NCBI RefSeq assembly: GCF_004514425.2
Contig: NZ_MYFN02000004.1
Location: 372,001 to 436,000 of the forward strand
Source of the DNA: Shinella sumterensis
GTDB lineage: Bacteria; Pseudomonadota; Alphaproteobacteria; Rhizobiales; Rhizobiaceae
DNA length: 64,000 nucleotides
Reading direction: 5' to 3'
The notes under the pieces were generated by a model. That model was not told the origin of the DNA, did not search any database, and saw nothing but the letters and a program-made list of their open reading frames with translations. Positions 25,569 to 34,616 of this stretch are shown piece by piece. Numbering within the stretch: position 1 is the stretch's first letter; every line of letters begins with the position of its first letter. The translations under genes were made by a program, and so were the position numbers.

Positions 25569-27683
25569 ATGAACGTTGCGACACCAAATCTCGGAAAACC
25601 GCGGACCGTCCATTCGGCCTGCCCGCACGACTGTCCCTCCACCTGCGCGCTCGATGTCGAGATCGGCGCGGATGGACGCATGGGCCGCATCAAGGGCAGC
25701 GCCGACAACAGCTACACGGCCGGCGTCATCTGCGCCAAGGTCGCCCGCTATGCCGAGCGCCTCTATCATCCCGACAGGCTGATGAAGCCGCTCGTCCGCA
25801 AGGGCGGGAAGGGCAGCGGCGAATGGGGCGACATCTCCTGGGACGCCGCACTCGACGCGATCGCCGAGAATTTCGTCAAGGCCGAGCAGGCCCATGGCGC
25901 GGAGGCCGTCTGGCCCTATTATTACGCCGGCACGATGGGCCTCGTGCAGCGCGATTCCATCGAGCGCCTGCGCCACGCCAAGCGCTATTCCGGCTTCTTC
26001 GATTCGATCTGCACCAACACCGCCTGGACCGGCTTCGTGATGGGCGCCGGCGCGCTGCGCGGCCCCGATCCGCGCGAGATGGCCGCGTCCGATTGCGTGG
26101 TGATCTGGGGCACGAACGCGGTGGCCACGCAGGTCAACGTGATGACCCACGCGGTCAGGGCCCGCAAGGAGCGCGGCGCGAAGATCGTCGTCATCGATAT
26201 CTACGACAATCCCACGATGAAGCAGGCCGATCTGGCGCTCAAGCTGCGGCCCGGCACGGATGCGGCGCTCGCCTGCGCCGTCATGCACGTCGCCTTCCGC
26301 GATGGTTATGCCGACCGCGCCTATATGGCCAAGTATGCCGATGATCCGGCCGGGCTGGAGGCGCATCTCGCCACCCGCACGCCGCATTGGGCCGCCGCCA
26401 TCACCGGCCTCGGTGTCGCCGAGATCGAGGCCTTCGCCGCGCTGGTCGGGCAGACGAAGAAGAGCTTCTTCCGTCTCGGCTACGGCTTCACCCGCAGCCG
26501 CAACGGCGCGGTCGCCATGCATGCGGCGCTCTCCATCGCCACCGTGCTGGGCTCATGGCAATATGAGGGCGGCGGGGCCTTCCACAGCAATTCCGGCATC
26601 TTCCGCCTGCGCAAGTCGGACCTGATGGGCCTGTCCTATGCCGATCCCGATATCCGCGCGCTCGATCAGTCGCAGATCGGCCGCATCCTGACGGGCGACG
26701 CCGTTGCCCTGCGCCATGGCGGCCCCGTCACGGCCATGCTGATCCAGAACACCAATCCCGTGAATGTCGCGCCCGAACAGCGCCTCGTGAAGCAGGGTTT
26801 CCTGCGCGACGATCTCTTCGTCGCCGTGCACGAGCAGTTCATGACGGATACGGCGAAGCTGGCCGATATCGTACTGCCCGCCACCATGTTCGTCGAGCAT
26901 GACGATATCTATCGCGGCGGCGGCCAGCAGCACATCCTGCTCGGCCCCAAGCTGGTGGAGCCGCCGGCCACGGTGCGCACCAATCTCTTCGTCATCGAGG
27001 AACTGGCCAGGCGCCTGGGCGTCGCGGACAAGCCGGGCTTCGGCCTCACCGAGCAGGAGCACATCACCCGCATGCTGCCCGCCTACGACATGGATTTCGA
27101 CGGGCTGAAGGAAGAGAAGTGGATCGATTGCCAGCCGGATTTCGAGACGGCGCATTTCGTGAAAGGCTTCGGCTTCCCGGACGGCAAGTTCCGTTTCAGG
27201 CCGGACTGGACCGGAACGCCCGCCCCGAACCGGCCGCCCAGGGCGCTGGGCGCCTTCGGGCCGCATGAGGCGCTGCCGAAGTTTCCTGATCATGTCGAGA
27301 TCATCGAGACGCCGGATGCCGAACATCCGTTCCGCCTCGCCACGTCGCCGGCCCGCACCTTCCTCAATTCCTCCTTCACGGAGATGAAGAGCTCGCGCGA
27401 GCGCGAAGGCCGCCCGGAGGTGATGATCCACCCGGAGGATGCGCGCGCCAACGCCATCGCGGAAGGCGATGTCGTGCAGCTCGGCAACGCGCGCGGCGAT
27501 ATCCGCCTGCATGCGAAGGTCACGGATGCCGTCAAGCCCGGCGTGTTGATCGCCGAGGGAATCTGGCCGAATTCCGCCCACCTGGACGGCGAGGGCATCA
27601 ATGTGCTGACCGGCGCCGATCCCGTCGCGCCCTATGGCGGTGCCGCCTTCCACGACAACCGTGTCTGGCTGCGCAGGACATGA
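25569..27683 (+). CDS. Molybdopterin-dependent oxidoreductase with [4Fe-4S] site
   Basis: A 704-residue member of the DMSO reductase superfamily. The N-terminal cluster motif is CPHDCPSTC with a fourth cysteine in VICAK; domain order is Fe4S4, molybdopterin oxidoreductase (about residues 60-480) and the C-terminal dinucleotide-binding domain with NARGDIRLHAKV and GIWPNSAHL. No signal peptide is seen, so it is cytoplasmic. The start MNVATPN is used because the homologous part begins there. The substrate is unknown; formate-dehydrogenase-like and other oxidoreductases share this shape. It is followed closely by a NUDIX gene. Confidence 0.88.
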   Translation: MNVATPNLGKPRTVHSACPHDCPSTCALDVEIGADGRMGRIKGSADNSYTAGVICAKVARYAERLYHPDRLMKPLVRKGGKGSGEWGDISWDAALDAIAENFVKAEQAHGAEAVWPYYYAGTMGLVQRDSIERLRHAKRYSGFFDSICTNTAWTGFVMGAGALRGPDPREMAASDCVVIWGTNAVATQVNVMTHAVRARKERGAKIVVIDIYDNPTMKQADLALKLRPGTDAALACAVMHVAFRDGYADRAYMAKYADDPAGLEAHLATRTPHWAAAITGLGVAEIEAFAALVGQTKKSFFRLGYGFTRSRNGAVAMHAALSIATVLGSWQYEGGGAFHSNSGIFRLRKSDLMGLSYADPDIRALDQSQIGRILTGDAVALRHGGPVTAMLIQNTNPVNVAPEQRLVKQGFLRDDLFVAVHEQFMTDTAKLADIVLPATMFVEHDDIYRGGGQQHILLGPKLVEPPATVRTNLFVIEELARRLGVADKPGFGLTEQEHITRMLPAYDMDFDGLKEEKWIDCQPDFETAHFVKGFGFPDGKFRFRPDWTGTPAPNRPPRALGAFGPHEALPKFPDHVEIIETPDAEHPFRLATSPARTFLNSSFTEMKSSREREGRPEVMIHPEDARANAIAEGDVVQLGNARGDIRLHAKVTDAVKPGVLIAEGIWPNSAHLDGEGINVLTGADPVAPYGGAAFHDNRVWLRRT

Positions 27684-27709
27684 CCGCCCACACATCGCAA
27701 GGACTTTCC

Positions 27710-28309
27710 ATGACGGCCCCCGCTTCGTCCGCCATCCGCATCGTCGACCAGCAGACGGTGTGGAAGCGCTTCATCCGGCTCAGCACCATCGTCGTCGAGC
27801 AGACCCGCGCCGATGGCCGCGTCGAGCGGCTCGACCGCGAGGTGCACGATCACGGTGCAGCTGCCGCCATCCTGCTGGTCGATCCCGACCGCCGCTCGGT
27901 CGTGCTGGTGCGTCAGTTCCGCCCCGGCGCCTTCTTCGGCGGCCATCCGGACGGCTTCCTGCTGGAAGTCCCCGCCGGCCTCCTGGATGATGACAGCCCG
28001 CAAGACGCCATCGCCCGCGAGGCGATGGAGGAGACCGGCTATGCCATCAGCGGCCTGCGCCACGTCTTCGACATGTATTCCAGCCCCGGCACGCTCACCG
28101 AGCGCGTCTCCTGCTTTGCCGCCCGCATCGATGCCAGCAGGCGCGACGGCAAGGGCGGCGGCGTCGATCACGAGGGCGAGGATATCGAGGTCGTCGAAAT
28201 GCCCGTCGAGGAGGCTGTCGGCCTCATCGCGACCGGCGGAATCGTGGATGCAAAGACCATCATGATGTTGCAGTGGCTCATGCTGAACCGCAGCGATTTC
28301 AACATCTAA
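27710..28309 (+). CDS. NUDIX hydrolase
   Basis: A 199-residue hydrolase for nucleoside-diphosphate derivatives. The Nudix box GLLDDDSPQDAIAREAMEET then G is complete with its REAMEE metal residues. The N-terminal part (HDHGAAAAILLVDPDRRSVVLVRQFR) resembles ADP-ribose or sugar-nucleotide pyrophosphatases. ATG at 27710 has AAGGA six bases upstream and is preferred; an ATG at 27680 would overlap the molybdoenzyme stop by 4 bases but has its purine stretch too close. It is probably co-transcribed with that gene. Confidence 0.9.
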   Translation: MTAPASSAIRIVDQQTVWKRFIRLSTIVVEQTRADGRVERLDREVHDHGAAAAILLVDPDRRSVVLVRQFRPGAFFGGHPDGFLLEVPAGLLDDDSPQDAIAREAMEETGYAISGLRHVFDMYSSPGTLTERVSCFAARIDASRRDGKGGGVDHEGEDIEVVEMPVEEAVGLIATGGIVDAKTIMMLQWLMLNRSDFNI

Positions 28310-28813
28310 GCCCTTTTGCGACGAAAAATGTTGCCGCGAAACGTCCCCGCTCTTCGCAGCCGGCCGATAATGCGCGTGTCCCGCCGCGGATACACCGGAG
28401 TGCGTTGCCGGCGAGGCGGGACCGGTGCCCTTGTCTGTCGATACCGACGCATGTCGCAGGCAAGGGGCCCGGCAGAAAATGGTTTCCCTCCCGGCTCCTG
28501 GCAGCAGGGGCGTGCCTGTGTGGCACACAAGGGAACCGGCGACTGGTCGCAATGGCGTAGCCTTGCCGGCCTTTCGCACCGCCCCGGCGCCTGCCGGTGA
28601 GCGGTCGCCCTGGAGAAGGCGCCGGTTCTTGCAGAGAAACCGCAGTTGCCGGGCAAAAGACACCGAACGGGGTGCCGGAAGGTGCCATTAAATACACTTA
28701 CAGATGAGGCAGCTCCGGCGCCCCGTCCGATCCCGGCTGGCCCGGGCCATTGAGAAGAGAGCCAAACCACGGACGCGACGCGTCGCGTGGGCACTGTCGC
28801 AGGAGCCGTCTCC
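28310..28813. other. 504-base stretch without a supported gene
   Basis: No tRNA, conserved RNA or credible coding frame was recognised here; the open frames on either strand lack family features and ribosome-binding sites. The only structured element is the 16-base palindrome at 28773-28788. It may hold promoter sequences for the downstream cysteine-rich ORF. Confidence 0.5.
28773..28788. repeat. 16-base perfect palindrome
   Basis: ACGCGACGCGTCGCGT is self-complementary and sits 25 bases before the ATG of the cysteine-rich small protein. It could be an operator or an RNA hairpin, but no T-run follows it. Confidence 0.5.
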
Positions 28814-29128
28814 ATGACCGCATCGCAAACCGAAAGCCTTCCGGACTCCGAAAGTCATACGCTCGAACACGAAACGCTCTGCCGGCTGGCAGCGCTTGCG
28901 GCGTCCTGCCCGCGCCACTGGTGCGGGCTGCGCCGCTGCCGCCGCGCCGGCATCTGCCTCGGGCCCCTTCGGCCGGTCGCGGGCAAGCCGGCGCTTCTCC
29001 TGCCGCTCTGCGTGACCGATCTCGACGCGCCGCCGGCCGCCGCCTTCCGCGCCGCCGTGCGGTGCTGGGGAGACAGGGTGGCGCGGCTGGGCATGGCGGC
29101 TTTCGATTCGCCGCCGCGTGACCGGTGA
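28814..29128 (+). CDS. Hypothetical cysteine-rich protein, 104 aa
   Basis: No family is recognised. Residues ~20-55 contain a cysteine cluster (HETLCRLAALAASC, HWCGLRRCRRAGIC) that could bind a metal. The C-terminal half is Ala/Pro-rich and may be globular. CAGGAG lies about 9 bases upstream of the ATG at 28814. There is no signal peptide, so it should be cytosolic. It lies directly upstream of aspS on the same strand. I recall similar short Cys-rich proteins in rhizobia, but cannot verify this here. Confidence 0.6.
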   Translation: MTASQTESLPDSESHTLEHETLCRLAALAASCPRHWCGLRRCRRAGICLGPLRPVAGKPALLLPLCVTDLDAPPAAAFRAAVRCWGDRVARLGMAAFDSPPRDR

Positions 29129-29326
29129 GCGGGAAGGGCGGCGCGCCACGTTGTCGGCCGATGTCCGGTACCGCGGCATGGCAGGCCCTCCAGCCCCTGC
29201 CGGGCCGTCGCAAGGCCCGCCAAGCCTTGACAAACGGGCCGGGTCATGCGCTTGTCCGCCCGATTTTTCTTGGGTGGCCGCGCCGGGATGTTCCCGCGTG
29301 GCCCGTCAGCATTTCAGGATACCACG

Positions 29327-31117
29327 ATGCACCGTTACCGCAGCCACACCTGCGCCGCCCTCCGCAAGTCCGACGTCGGCCAGACTGTCCGTCTCTCCGG
29401 CTGGGTCCACCGCGTGCGAGATCATGGCGGCGTGCTCTTCATCGACCTGCGCGACCATTACGGCATCACCCAGGTCGTCGCCGACCCTGATAGCCCGGCC
29501 TTCAAGACGGCCGAGACGGTCCGCGGCGAGTGGGTCATCCGCATCGACGGCCTCGTCAAGGCGCGCACGGAAGACACCGTCAACAAGGGCATGCCCACGG
29601 GCGAGATCGAGCTCTACGCGCAGGATATCGAGGTTCTCTCGGCCGCCAGGGAGCTGCCGCTGCCGGTCTTCGGCGAGCCGGAATACCCGGAAGACGTCCG
29701 CCTGAAGTACCGTTTCATCGACCTGCGCCGCGAGACGCTGCACAGGAACATCGTTCGCCGCACGCAGATCATCTCGGCCATGCGCAAGGGCATGGGCGAG
29801 GCGGGCTTTGCCGAATACACCACGCCGATCCTGACGGCCTCCTCGCCGGAGGGCGCGCGCGACTTCCTCGTGCCGTCGCGCATCCATGAGGGCAAGTTCT
29901 TCGCCCTGCCGCAGGCCCCGCAGCAGTACAAGCAGCTCCTGATGGTCGCCGGCTTCGACCGCTATTTCCAGATCGCGCCGTGCTTCCGCGACGAAGACCC
30001 GCGCGCCGACCGCCTGCCGGGCGAGTTCTACCAGCTCGACGTCGAAATGAGCTTCGTCACCCAGGAAGACGTCTGGGAAACGATGGAGCCGATGATGACG
30101 GCCGTCTTCGAGGAGTTCGCCGAAGGCAAGCCCGTCACGAAGCAGTGGCCGCGCATCCCCTATGACGAAGCGATCCGCAAATACGGCTCCGACAAGCCCG
30201 ACCTGCGCAACCCGATCGTCATGGAAGCCGTCACCGATCACTTCGCCGGTTCGGGCTTCAAGGTCTTCGCCAACATGATCGCGTCCAACCCGAAGGTTCA
30301 GGTCTGGGCGATCCCGGCGAAGACCGGCGGCAGCCGCGCCTTCTGCGACCGCATGAACGCCTGGGCGCAGTCGACCGGCCAGCCCGGCCTCGGCTACATC
30401 TTCTGGCGCAAGGAAGGCGAGAAGCTGGAAGGTGCGGGCCCGCTTGCCAAGAACATCGGCGAGGAGCGCACGGAAGCCATCCGCACGCAGCTCGGCCTCG
30501 ATGACGGCGATGCCTGCTTCTTCGTTGCCGGCGATCCGGCCAAGTTCTACAAGTTCGCCGGCGAAGCCCGCACCCGCGCCGGCGAGGAGCTGAACCTCGT
30601 CGATCGCGACCGCTTCGAAATGTGCTGGATCGTCGACTTCCCGTTCTACGAATACAACGAGGACGAAAAGAAGATCGACTTCGCCCACAACCCCTTCTCC
30701 ATGCCGCAGGGTGGCCTGGAAGCCTTCGACAGCAAGGACCCGCTGGAACTGAAGGCCTACCAGTACGACGCCGTCTGCAACGGCTTCGAGATCGCCTCGG
30801 GCTCGATCCGTAACCAGTCGCCGGAACTGATGGTCAAGGCCTTCGAGAAGGTCGGCCTCAGCCAGCACGACGTGGAAGAGCGCTTCGGCGGCCTCTACCG
30901 CGCGTTCCAGTACGGTGCGCCCCCGCACGGCGGCTGCGCCTTCGGTATCGACCGCGTCGTCATGCTGCTCGTCGGCGCGAAGAACCTGCGCGAAATCTCG
31001 CTGTTCCCGATGAACCAGCAGGCGCAGGACCTCCTGATGAACGCCCCGTCGCCGGCCACGCCGACGCAGCTTCGCGAACTGGCATTGCGCGTCGTGCCGT
31101 CGCAGAAGAAGGACTGA
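29327..31117 (+). CDS. aspS: Aspartyl-tRNA synthetase
   Basis: Charges tRNA-Asp (and in many bacteria lacking AsnRS also tRNA-Asn). The 596-residue class II enzyme has an N-terminal OB-fold anticodon domain ([26 protein letters not shown]), motif 2 with [20 protein letters not shown], a bacterial GAD insertion domain (about residues 300-420), and motif 3 [14 protein letters not shown]. The start MHRYRSHTC matches the family and lies within a longer open frame. Whether it is discriminating cannot be decided without an alignment. Confidence 0.98.
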   Translation: MHRYRSHTCAALRKSDVGQTVRLSGWVHRVRDHGGVLFIDLRDHYGITQVVADPDSPAFKTAETVRGEWVIRIDGLVKARTEDTVNKGMPTGEIELYAQDIEVLSAARELPLPVFGEPEYPEDVRLKYRFIDLRRETLHRNIVRRTQIISAMRKGMGEAGFAEYTTPILTASSPEGARDFLVPSRIHEGKFFALPQAPQQYKQLLMVAGFDRYFQIAPCFRDEDPRADRLPGEFYQLDVEMSFVTQEDVWETMEPMMTAVFEEFAEGKPVTKQWPRIPYDEAIRKYGSDKPDLRNPIVMEAVTDHFAGSGFKVFANMIASNPKVQVWAIPAKTGGSRAFCDRMNAWAQSTGQPGLGYIFWRKEGEKLEGAGPLAKNIGEERTEAIRTQLGLDDGDACFFVAGDPAKFYKFAGEARTRAGEELNLVDRDRFEMCWIVDFPFYEYNEDEKKIDFAHNPFSMPQGGLEAFDSKDPLELKAYQYDAVCNGFEIASGSIRNQSPELMVKAFEKVGLSQHDVEERFGGLYRAFQYGAPPHGGCAFGIDRVVMLLVGAKNLREISLFPMNQQAQDLLMNAPSPATPTQLRELALRVVPSQKKD

Positions 31118-31125
31118 TTTTCCAA

Positions 31126-31151
31126 GGGCGGGACGCATCGCCGTCCCGCCC
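31126..31151 (+). terminator. GC-rich hairpin after aspS
   Basis: A ten-base-pair stem (31126-31135 with 31142-31151) has a six-base loop and no T-run behind it. It is a weak terminator or an mRNA-protecting hairpin. Confidence 0.5.
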
Positions 31152-31207
31152 GAGGGAACCCTTCGGCCTCATGACCGTTCTTCTGCCATCGACAAAGGAG
31201 AACGAAC

Positions 31208-31537
31208 ATGACCAGCAAGCTCATTCTCGCCGGCGCGGCCGCCTTTCTCTCGCTGTCCGCAACGGCCTACGCCCAGGATACGGTCATCATCCAGCAGACC
31301 GATCCGGTCATGACCGAATCGACGGTCGTGGTCCCCGGCGGCGTGCGCACCTACGTTCTGGAACAGCAGGTGCCGTCCGTGACCTATGAGGGCGATGTCC
31401 TCGAAGGCCGCGTCATTCCCGAGACCGTCGAAATCTACCCGGTCGAGGGCTACACCGATTACGGCTACACCGTGGTCAACGAGCGCCGCGTGATCGTCGA
31501 TCCGCAGACCCGCACCGTGGTCCAGGTCCTCGAATAA
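31208..31537 (+). CDS. Secreted DUF1236-like protein
   Basis: A 109-residue exported protein. The signal peptide MTSKLILAGAAAFLSLSATAYAQ is followed by a short Val-rich domain that contains two similar segments (VTYEGDVLEGRVIPETVEIYPV and YTVVNERRVIVDPQTRTVVQVL). This resembles the DUF1236 repeat found in many rhizobial envelope proteins. The function is unknown. AAAGGAG precedes the ATG and a hairpin terminator follows. Confidence 0.82.
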   Translation: MTSKLILAGAAAFLSLSATAYAQDTVIIQQTDPVMTESTVVVPGGVRTYVLEQQVPSVTYEGDVLEGRVIPETVEIYPVEGYTDYGYTVVNERRVIVDPQTRTVVQVLE

Positions 31538-31550
31538 GCCTGCACCCATT

Positions 31551-31578
31551 GGAAACCCGGCCCCTGCGCCGGGTTTCC
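31551..31578 (+). terminator. Intrinsic terminator
   Basis: An 11-base-pair stem GGAAACCCGGC/GCCGGGTTTCC (31551-31561 with 31568-31578) follows the secreted-protein gene. The downstream T content is low. Confidence 0.65.
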
Positions 31579-31709
31579 GCTGTCCGTGACGCAGCGCGAC
31601 AATGCCGCGAATTCGCCGTCACTCGATCCCAATTCCGCGAACAATCGGTCGAAATGCACCCCTAGCGTGAGCGCGCCTATAATGGCGAACAACGACTGGA
31701 GGGACTTCC

Positions 31710-33140
31710 ATGACCGAACCGCATTCCGACGATCCTGCTTCCACACCACCCCGGCCGCTGCCTTATGCGGAGCCGCGCGGCAATCTCGGCGCCTTGCTGC
31801 GCTCGCCCGGCGTCAAGTTCATCATGATCGGCGTCATTTCGGTGGCGCTTCTCGTGCCGCTGCTCCTCGTCTGGGGCCTCACCGAAGAACGCGCCGACCG
31901 GGCGAGGGAGGTCTCCAACCGCATTTCCCACGGCTGGGGCGGGGATCAGGCGGTCAACGGCCCCTATATCGCCGTGCCGTTCGAAGTCATGCGCAGCCGG
32001 CAGGTGGACGGGCGCACCCTGGTCGAAAGGGTCACGGAATGGGCGCTCGTCATGCCCGAGACGCTGGACGTGACGGCCGACCTCAAGGCGGAGGAACGCC
32101 GCCTGTCGATCTACACGCTGCCGGTCTATAACGGCGCCCTCACGCTCAAGGGCCGCTTCGGCGCCGGCATCCTGCAGGATCTCGCCCGGTTCGACGGCAC
32201 GCCGGATTTCAGCCGCGCCATCCTCGTGCTCAACATCAACGACATCACCGGCATCCGCTCGGATGCGGGCGTGAAGATCGACGATGGCCCGGTCCTTCCG
32301 TTCGATCCCGGCATGCGGCAGATTTCCGCAATGGGCGTGGCCGGCACGATGGATTACGGCCGGTCGCAGTCGAATGCCGGCGTCCACCGCCCGATCGACC
32401 GGGCGCTGATCGAAAAGGGATTTGCCTTCGACATCGCCTTGTCGCTGAACGGCTCGCGCAGCTTCGCCGTGGCGCCCGCCGGGCAGACGACGAGCTTCCA
32501 GGCGAAGGCGAACTGGCCGCATCCGGGCTTCGAAGGCCTGTTCCTGCCGGAGAAGAAAACCATCACCGACAAGGACTTCACCGCGACGTGGACGATCCCC
32601 TATCTCGCGCGCGGCATCGACAAGGCCGTGTCGGGATCCATGCTGCCCTTGTCGGAGAGCCTGATGAGCATCAACCTCGTGGAGCCCGTGCAGTTCTACC
32701 AGGTCGTGTCGCGCACGCTGAAATACTCCATCGGCTTCATCTCGCTCGTCTTCCTCGCCGTCTTCGTCGTGGAGCTGAAAGGCGGGCGCATGGTGCACTG
32801 GATCCAGTATGTGCTGACGGGCCTCGCGCTCATCGTGTTCTACGTGCTCTTGCTGGCGCTGGCCGAGCATGCGGGCTTCACGCTCGCCTACGCCATCGCC
32901 GCCATCGCCACGACGCTCCTCATCTCCGCCTATCTCGGCAGCGCGACGGCAAGCCGCAGGAACGGCGTGGCCCTCGGCACGGTACTGCTGGCGGCCTACG
33001 GCATCATGTATCTGGTGCTGCGCGAGGATGAATATGCCCTGCTGGCCGGGGCGATCATCTCCTTCACCGCCATTGCCGCAACCATGTATGCGACGCGCCG
33101 GGTGGACTGGTCGGGACGCGACGTCCCGGCGCAGCCCTGA
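31710..33140 (+). CDS. creD: Inner-membrane protein CreD
   Basis: A 476-residue CreD-family membrane protein. One transmembrane segment near residues 30-50 (GVKFIMIGVISVALLVPLLL) is followed by a large periplasmic domain of about 270 residues, then five C-terminal transmembrane segments (IGFISLVFLAVFVVELK onward). CreD is linked to envelope stress and colicin or beta-lactam phenotypes in E. coli, where it follows the CreBC two-component system. No creB/creC is adjacent here, so regulation is unknown. Confidence 0.92.
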   Translation: MTEPHSDDPASTPPRPLPYAEPRGNLGALLRSPGVKFIMIGVISVALLVPLLLVWGLTEERADRAREVSNRISHGWGGDQAVNGPYIAVPFEVMRSRQVDGRTLVERVTEWALVMPETLDVTADLKAEERRLSIYTLPVYNGALTLKGRFGAGILQDLARFDGTPDFSRAILVLNINDITGIRSDAGVKIDDGPVLPFDPGMRQISAMGVAGTMDYGRSQSNAGVHRPIDRALIEKGFAFDIALSLNGSRSFAVAPAGQTTSFQAKANWPHPGFEGLFLPEKKTITDKDFTATWTIPYLARGIDKAVSGSMLPLSESLMSINLVEPVQFYQVVSRTLKYSIGFISLVFLAVFVVELKGGRMVHWIQYVLTGLALIVFYVLLLALAEHAGFTLAYAIAAIATTLLISAYLGSATASRRNGVALGTVLLAAYGIMYLVLREDEYALLAGAIISFTAIAATMYATRRVDWSGRDVPAQP

Positions 33141-33159
33141 TGCGAAGCCTGGAACGCAA

Positions 33160-33186
33160 AAGGCCCGGAGCGATGCTCCGGGCCTT
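33160..33186. terminator. Intrinsic terminator, bidirectional
   Basis: A 12-base-pair stem (33160-33171 with 33175-33186) with a three-base loop lies between the convergent creD and the hypothetical gene at 33218. Confidence 0.85.
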
Positions 33187-33217
33187 CAATGTCAGGCGAA
33201 ACGCCGAAGGGCGGGCC

Positions 33218-34408
33218 TTATTCGTTGGCCGTGACGGTGACGCCGAGGACCTGCGGAATGGTCTGCGGTGCACCCATGGCGGCACCCATGATCATCGGGA
33301 ACGGCACCGGCTCCTTCGGCTCGGCGCTGATCTTGATGCTCTTCGGGTCGTCCAGGTAGGTGTTGACGGCAGCCGAGATCTGGTTCTGCAGGTCGGGCAT
33401 GTTGAGCTGCGCGATCATGATCGGAACCAGGCCCTTCAGCGACTGTGCCATCTGGTCGCCCGTGACACCCTGTTCGCTGCCGGCGTAGTCGAGCAGCTTC
33501 TTGGTGATCGAGGCGTCCTCAAACGAGATGGTGGCGTTGTTGAAGGTCAGTTGCTGGACGAGGCCCATCATGGCCATGCCCATGGCTGCGTTGGCCTCTT
33601 CCTTGTTCGGATTGGCCTCTGCGGTCTTGAGCGCTTCCTGCATGTTCTTGATGAAGTCGAGCGTGTAGCCCGAGAAGGCGAGCTGCAGGTTCAGGCGGCC
33701 GATATCCTTGAAGTCGAAGGCATATTCGTCCACGGCGAGCTTGCCGCTGGCCAGTTCCCAGTTGCCGGCCATCGAAACTTCGCCTTCGAGCGACTGGATG
33801 CCGAGCTTGTTGAGCGTGTCCTTGGCCTTGGGGTCTTCGACACTCGTCAGGTCAGCCTTGAGGTCGGAGAACTTGGCGTCGAACTCCAGGCCTGCATCGT
33901 TGTCCATGCGGGTGATGTTTGTCTCCATGCCGGACATGGAGAAGACTTCCTTGCCCTTGGAGGTGACGCTGATCGGGCCGGCGCTGGCGGATTCGTACAT
34001 CAGCAGCGATTCCAGCGTGCCGGGAACGATCTTGCCGGGCACGACGACGCCGTTGAGGGCGAGGTCCTTCGCCGAGACGGTGGATTCTGCTTCGGTGACG
34101 TTGACGTCTTCGAAGCCGATGGTTTCGATCGTGTAGCCGCCGTCGCCGTCTTCTTCGACGCCTTCCATGGTGACGGTGCCGAGCTTGATCGGGGTGTCGG
34201 TGCCGGTTGCCTTCAGTTCGGTGCCTTCCAGCGTCACGGTGGAGCCGTCGACGGCAACATTCGAGTAACCGACAGAAACGCCGCTCGTGGCATAGGTGGC
34301 GTTCAGCTTGGTCATCAGGTCCGCACCGTCAAGCGCGAAAGCGGGGCTTGCCAGGGTGGCGAGCGCGGCGCCTGCGAGAAGGCTGCGGAAGTGGGAGGTG
34401 CGCATCAT
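33218..34408 (-). CDS. Hypothetical exported protein, 396 aa
   Basis: The signal peptide MMRTSHFRSLLAGAALATLASPAFA places it in the periplasm or outer membrane. The mature part is long, beta-rich and acidic, with many alternating hydrophobic strands (VTLEGTELKATGTDTPIKLG, GYTIETIGFEDVNVTEAEST) resembling a lipid-handling or AsmA-like repetitive fold, and it contains no cysteines. No family is assigned. Of two adjacent ATGs I use the first. It is monocistronic, divergent from parC, with a 208-base spacer. Confidence 0.8.
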   Translation of the reverse strand: MMRTSHFRSLLAGAALATLASPAFALDGADLMTKLNATYATSGVSVGYSNVAVDGSTVTLEGTELKATGTDTPIKLGTVTMEGVEEDGDGGYTIETIGFEDVNVTEAESTVSAKDLALNGVVVPGKIVPGTLESLLMYESASAGPISVTSKGKEVFSMSGMETNITRMDNDAGLEFDAKFSDLKADLTSVEDPKAKDTLNKLGIQSLEGEVSMAGNWELASGKLAVDEYAFDFKDIGRLNLQLAFSGYTLDFIKNMQEALKTAEANPNKEEANAAMGMAMMGLVQQLTFNNATISFEDASITKKLLDYAGSEQGVTGDQMAQSLKGLVPIMIAQLNMPDLQNQISAAVNTYLDDPKSIKISAEPKEPVPFPMIMGAAMGAPQTIPQVLGVTVTANE

Positions 34409-34616
34409 TGATTGGCTCTCTTTCTGGTTTTCTGAACGGCTGCCTTGCCGTACCGCCTCTAGACGAGCGGCGGGGCGACTATATTCGGCTGTTTGCAACT
34501 TTCCATGTATTTCTTGTGTCCCGCGGCGATTTCACCAACAGCCTTTACAAGCGCTATCCACAGGCGGATCGCCCGGATTCCTTGCCGCGAATCGGTATGA
34601 AGGTTAGTCAAGACCC

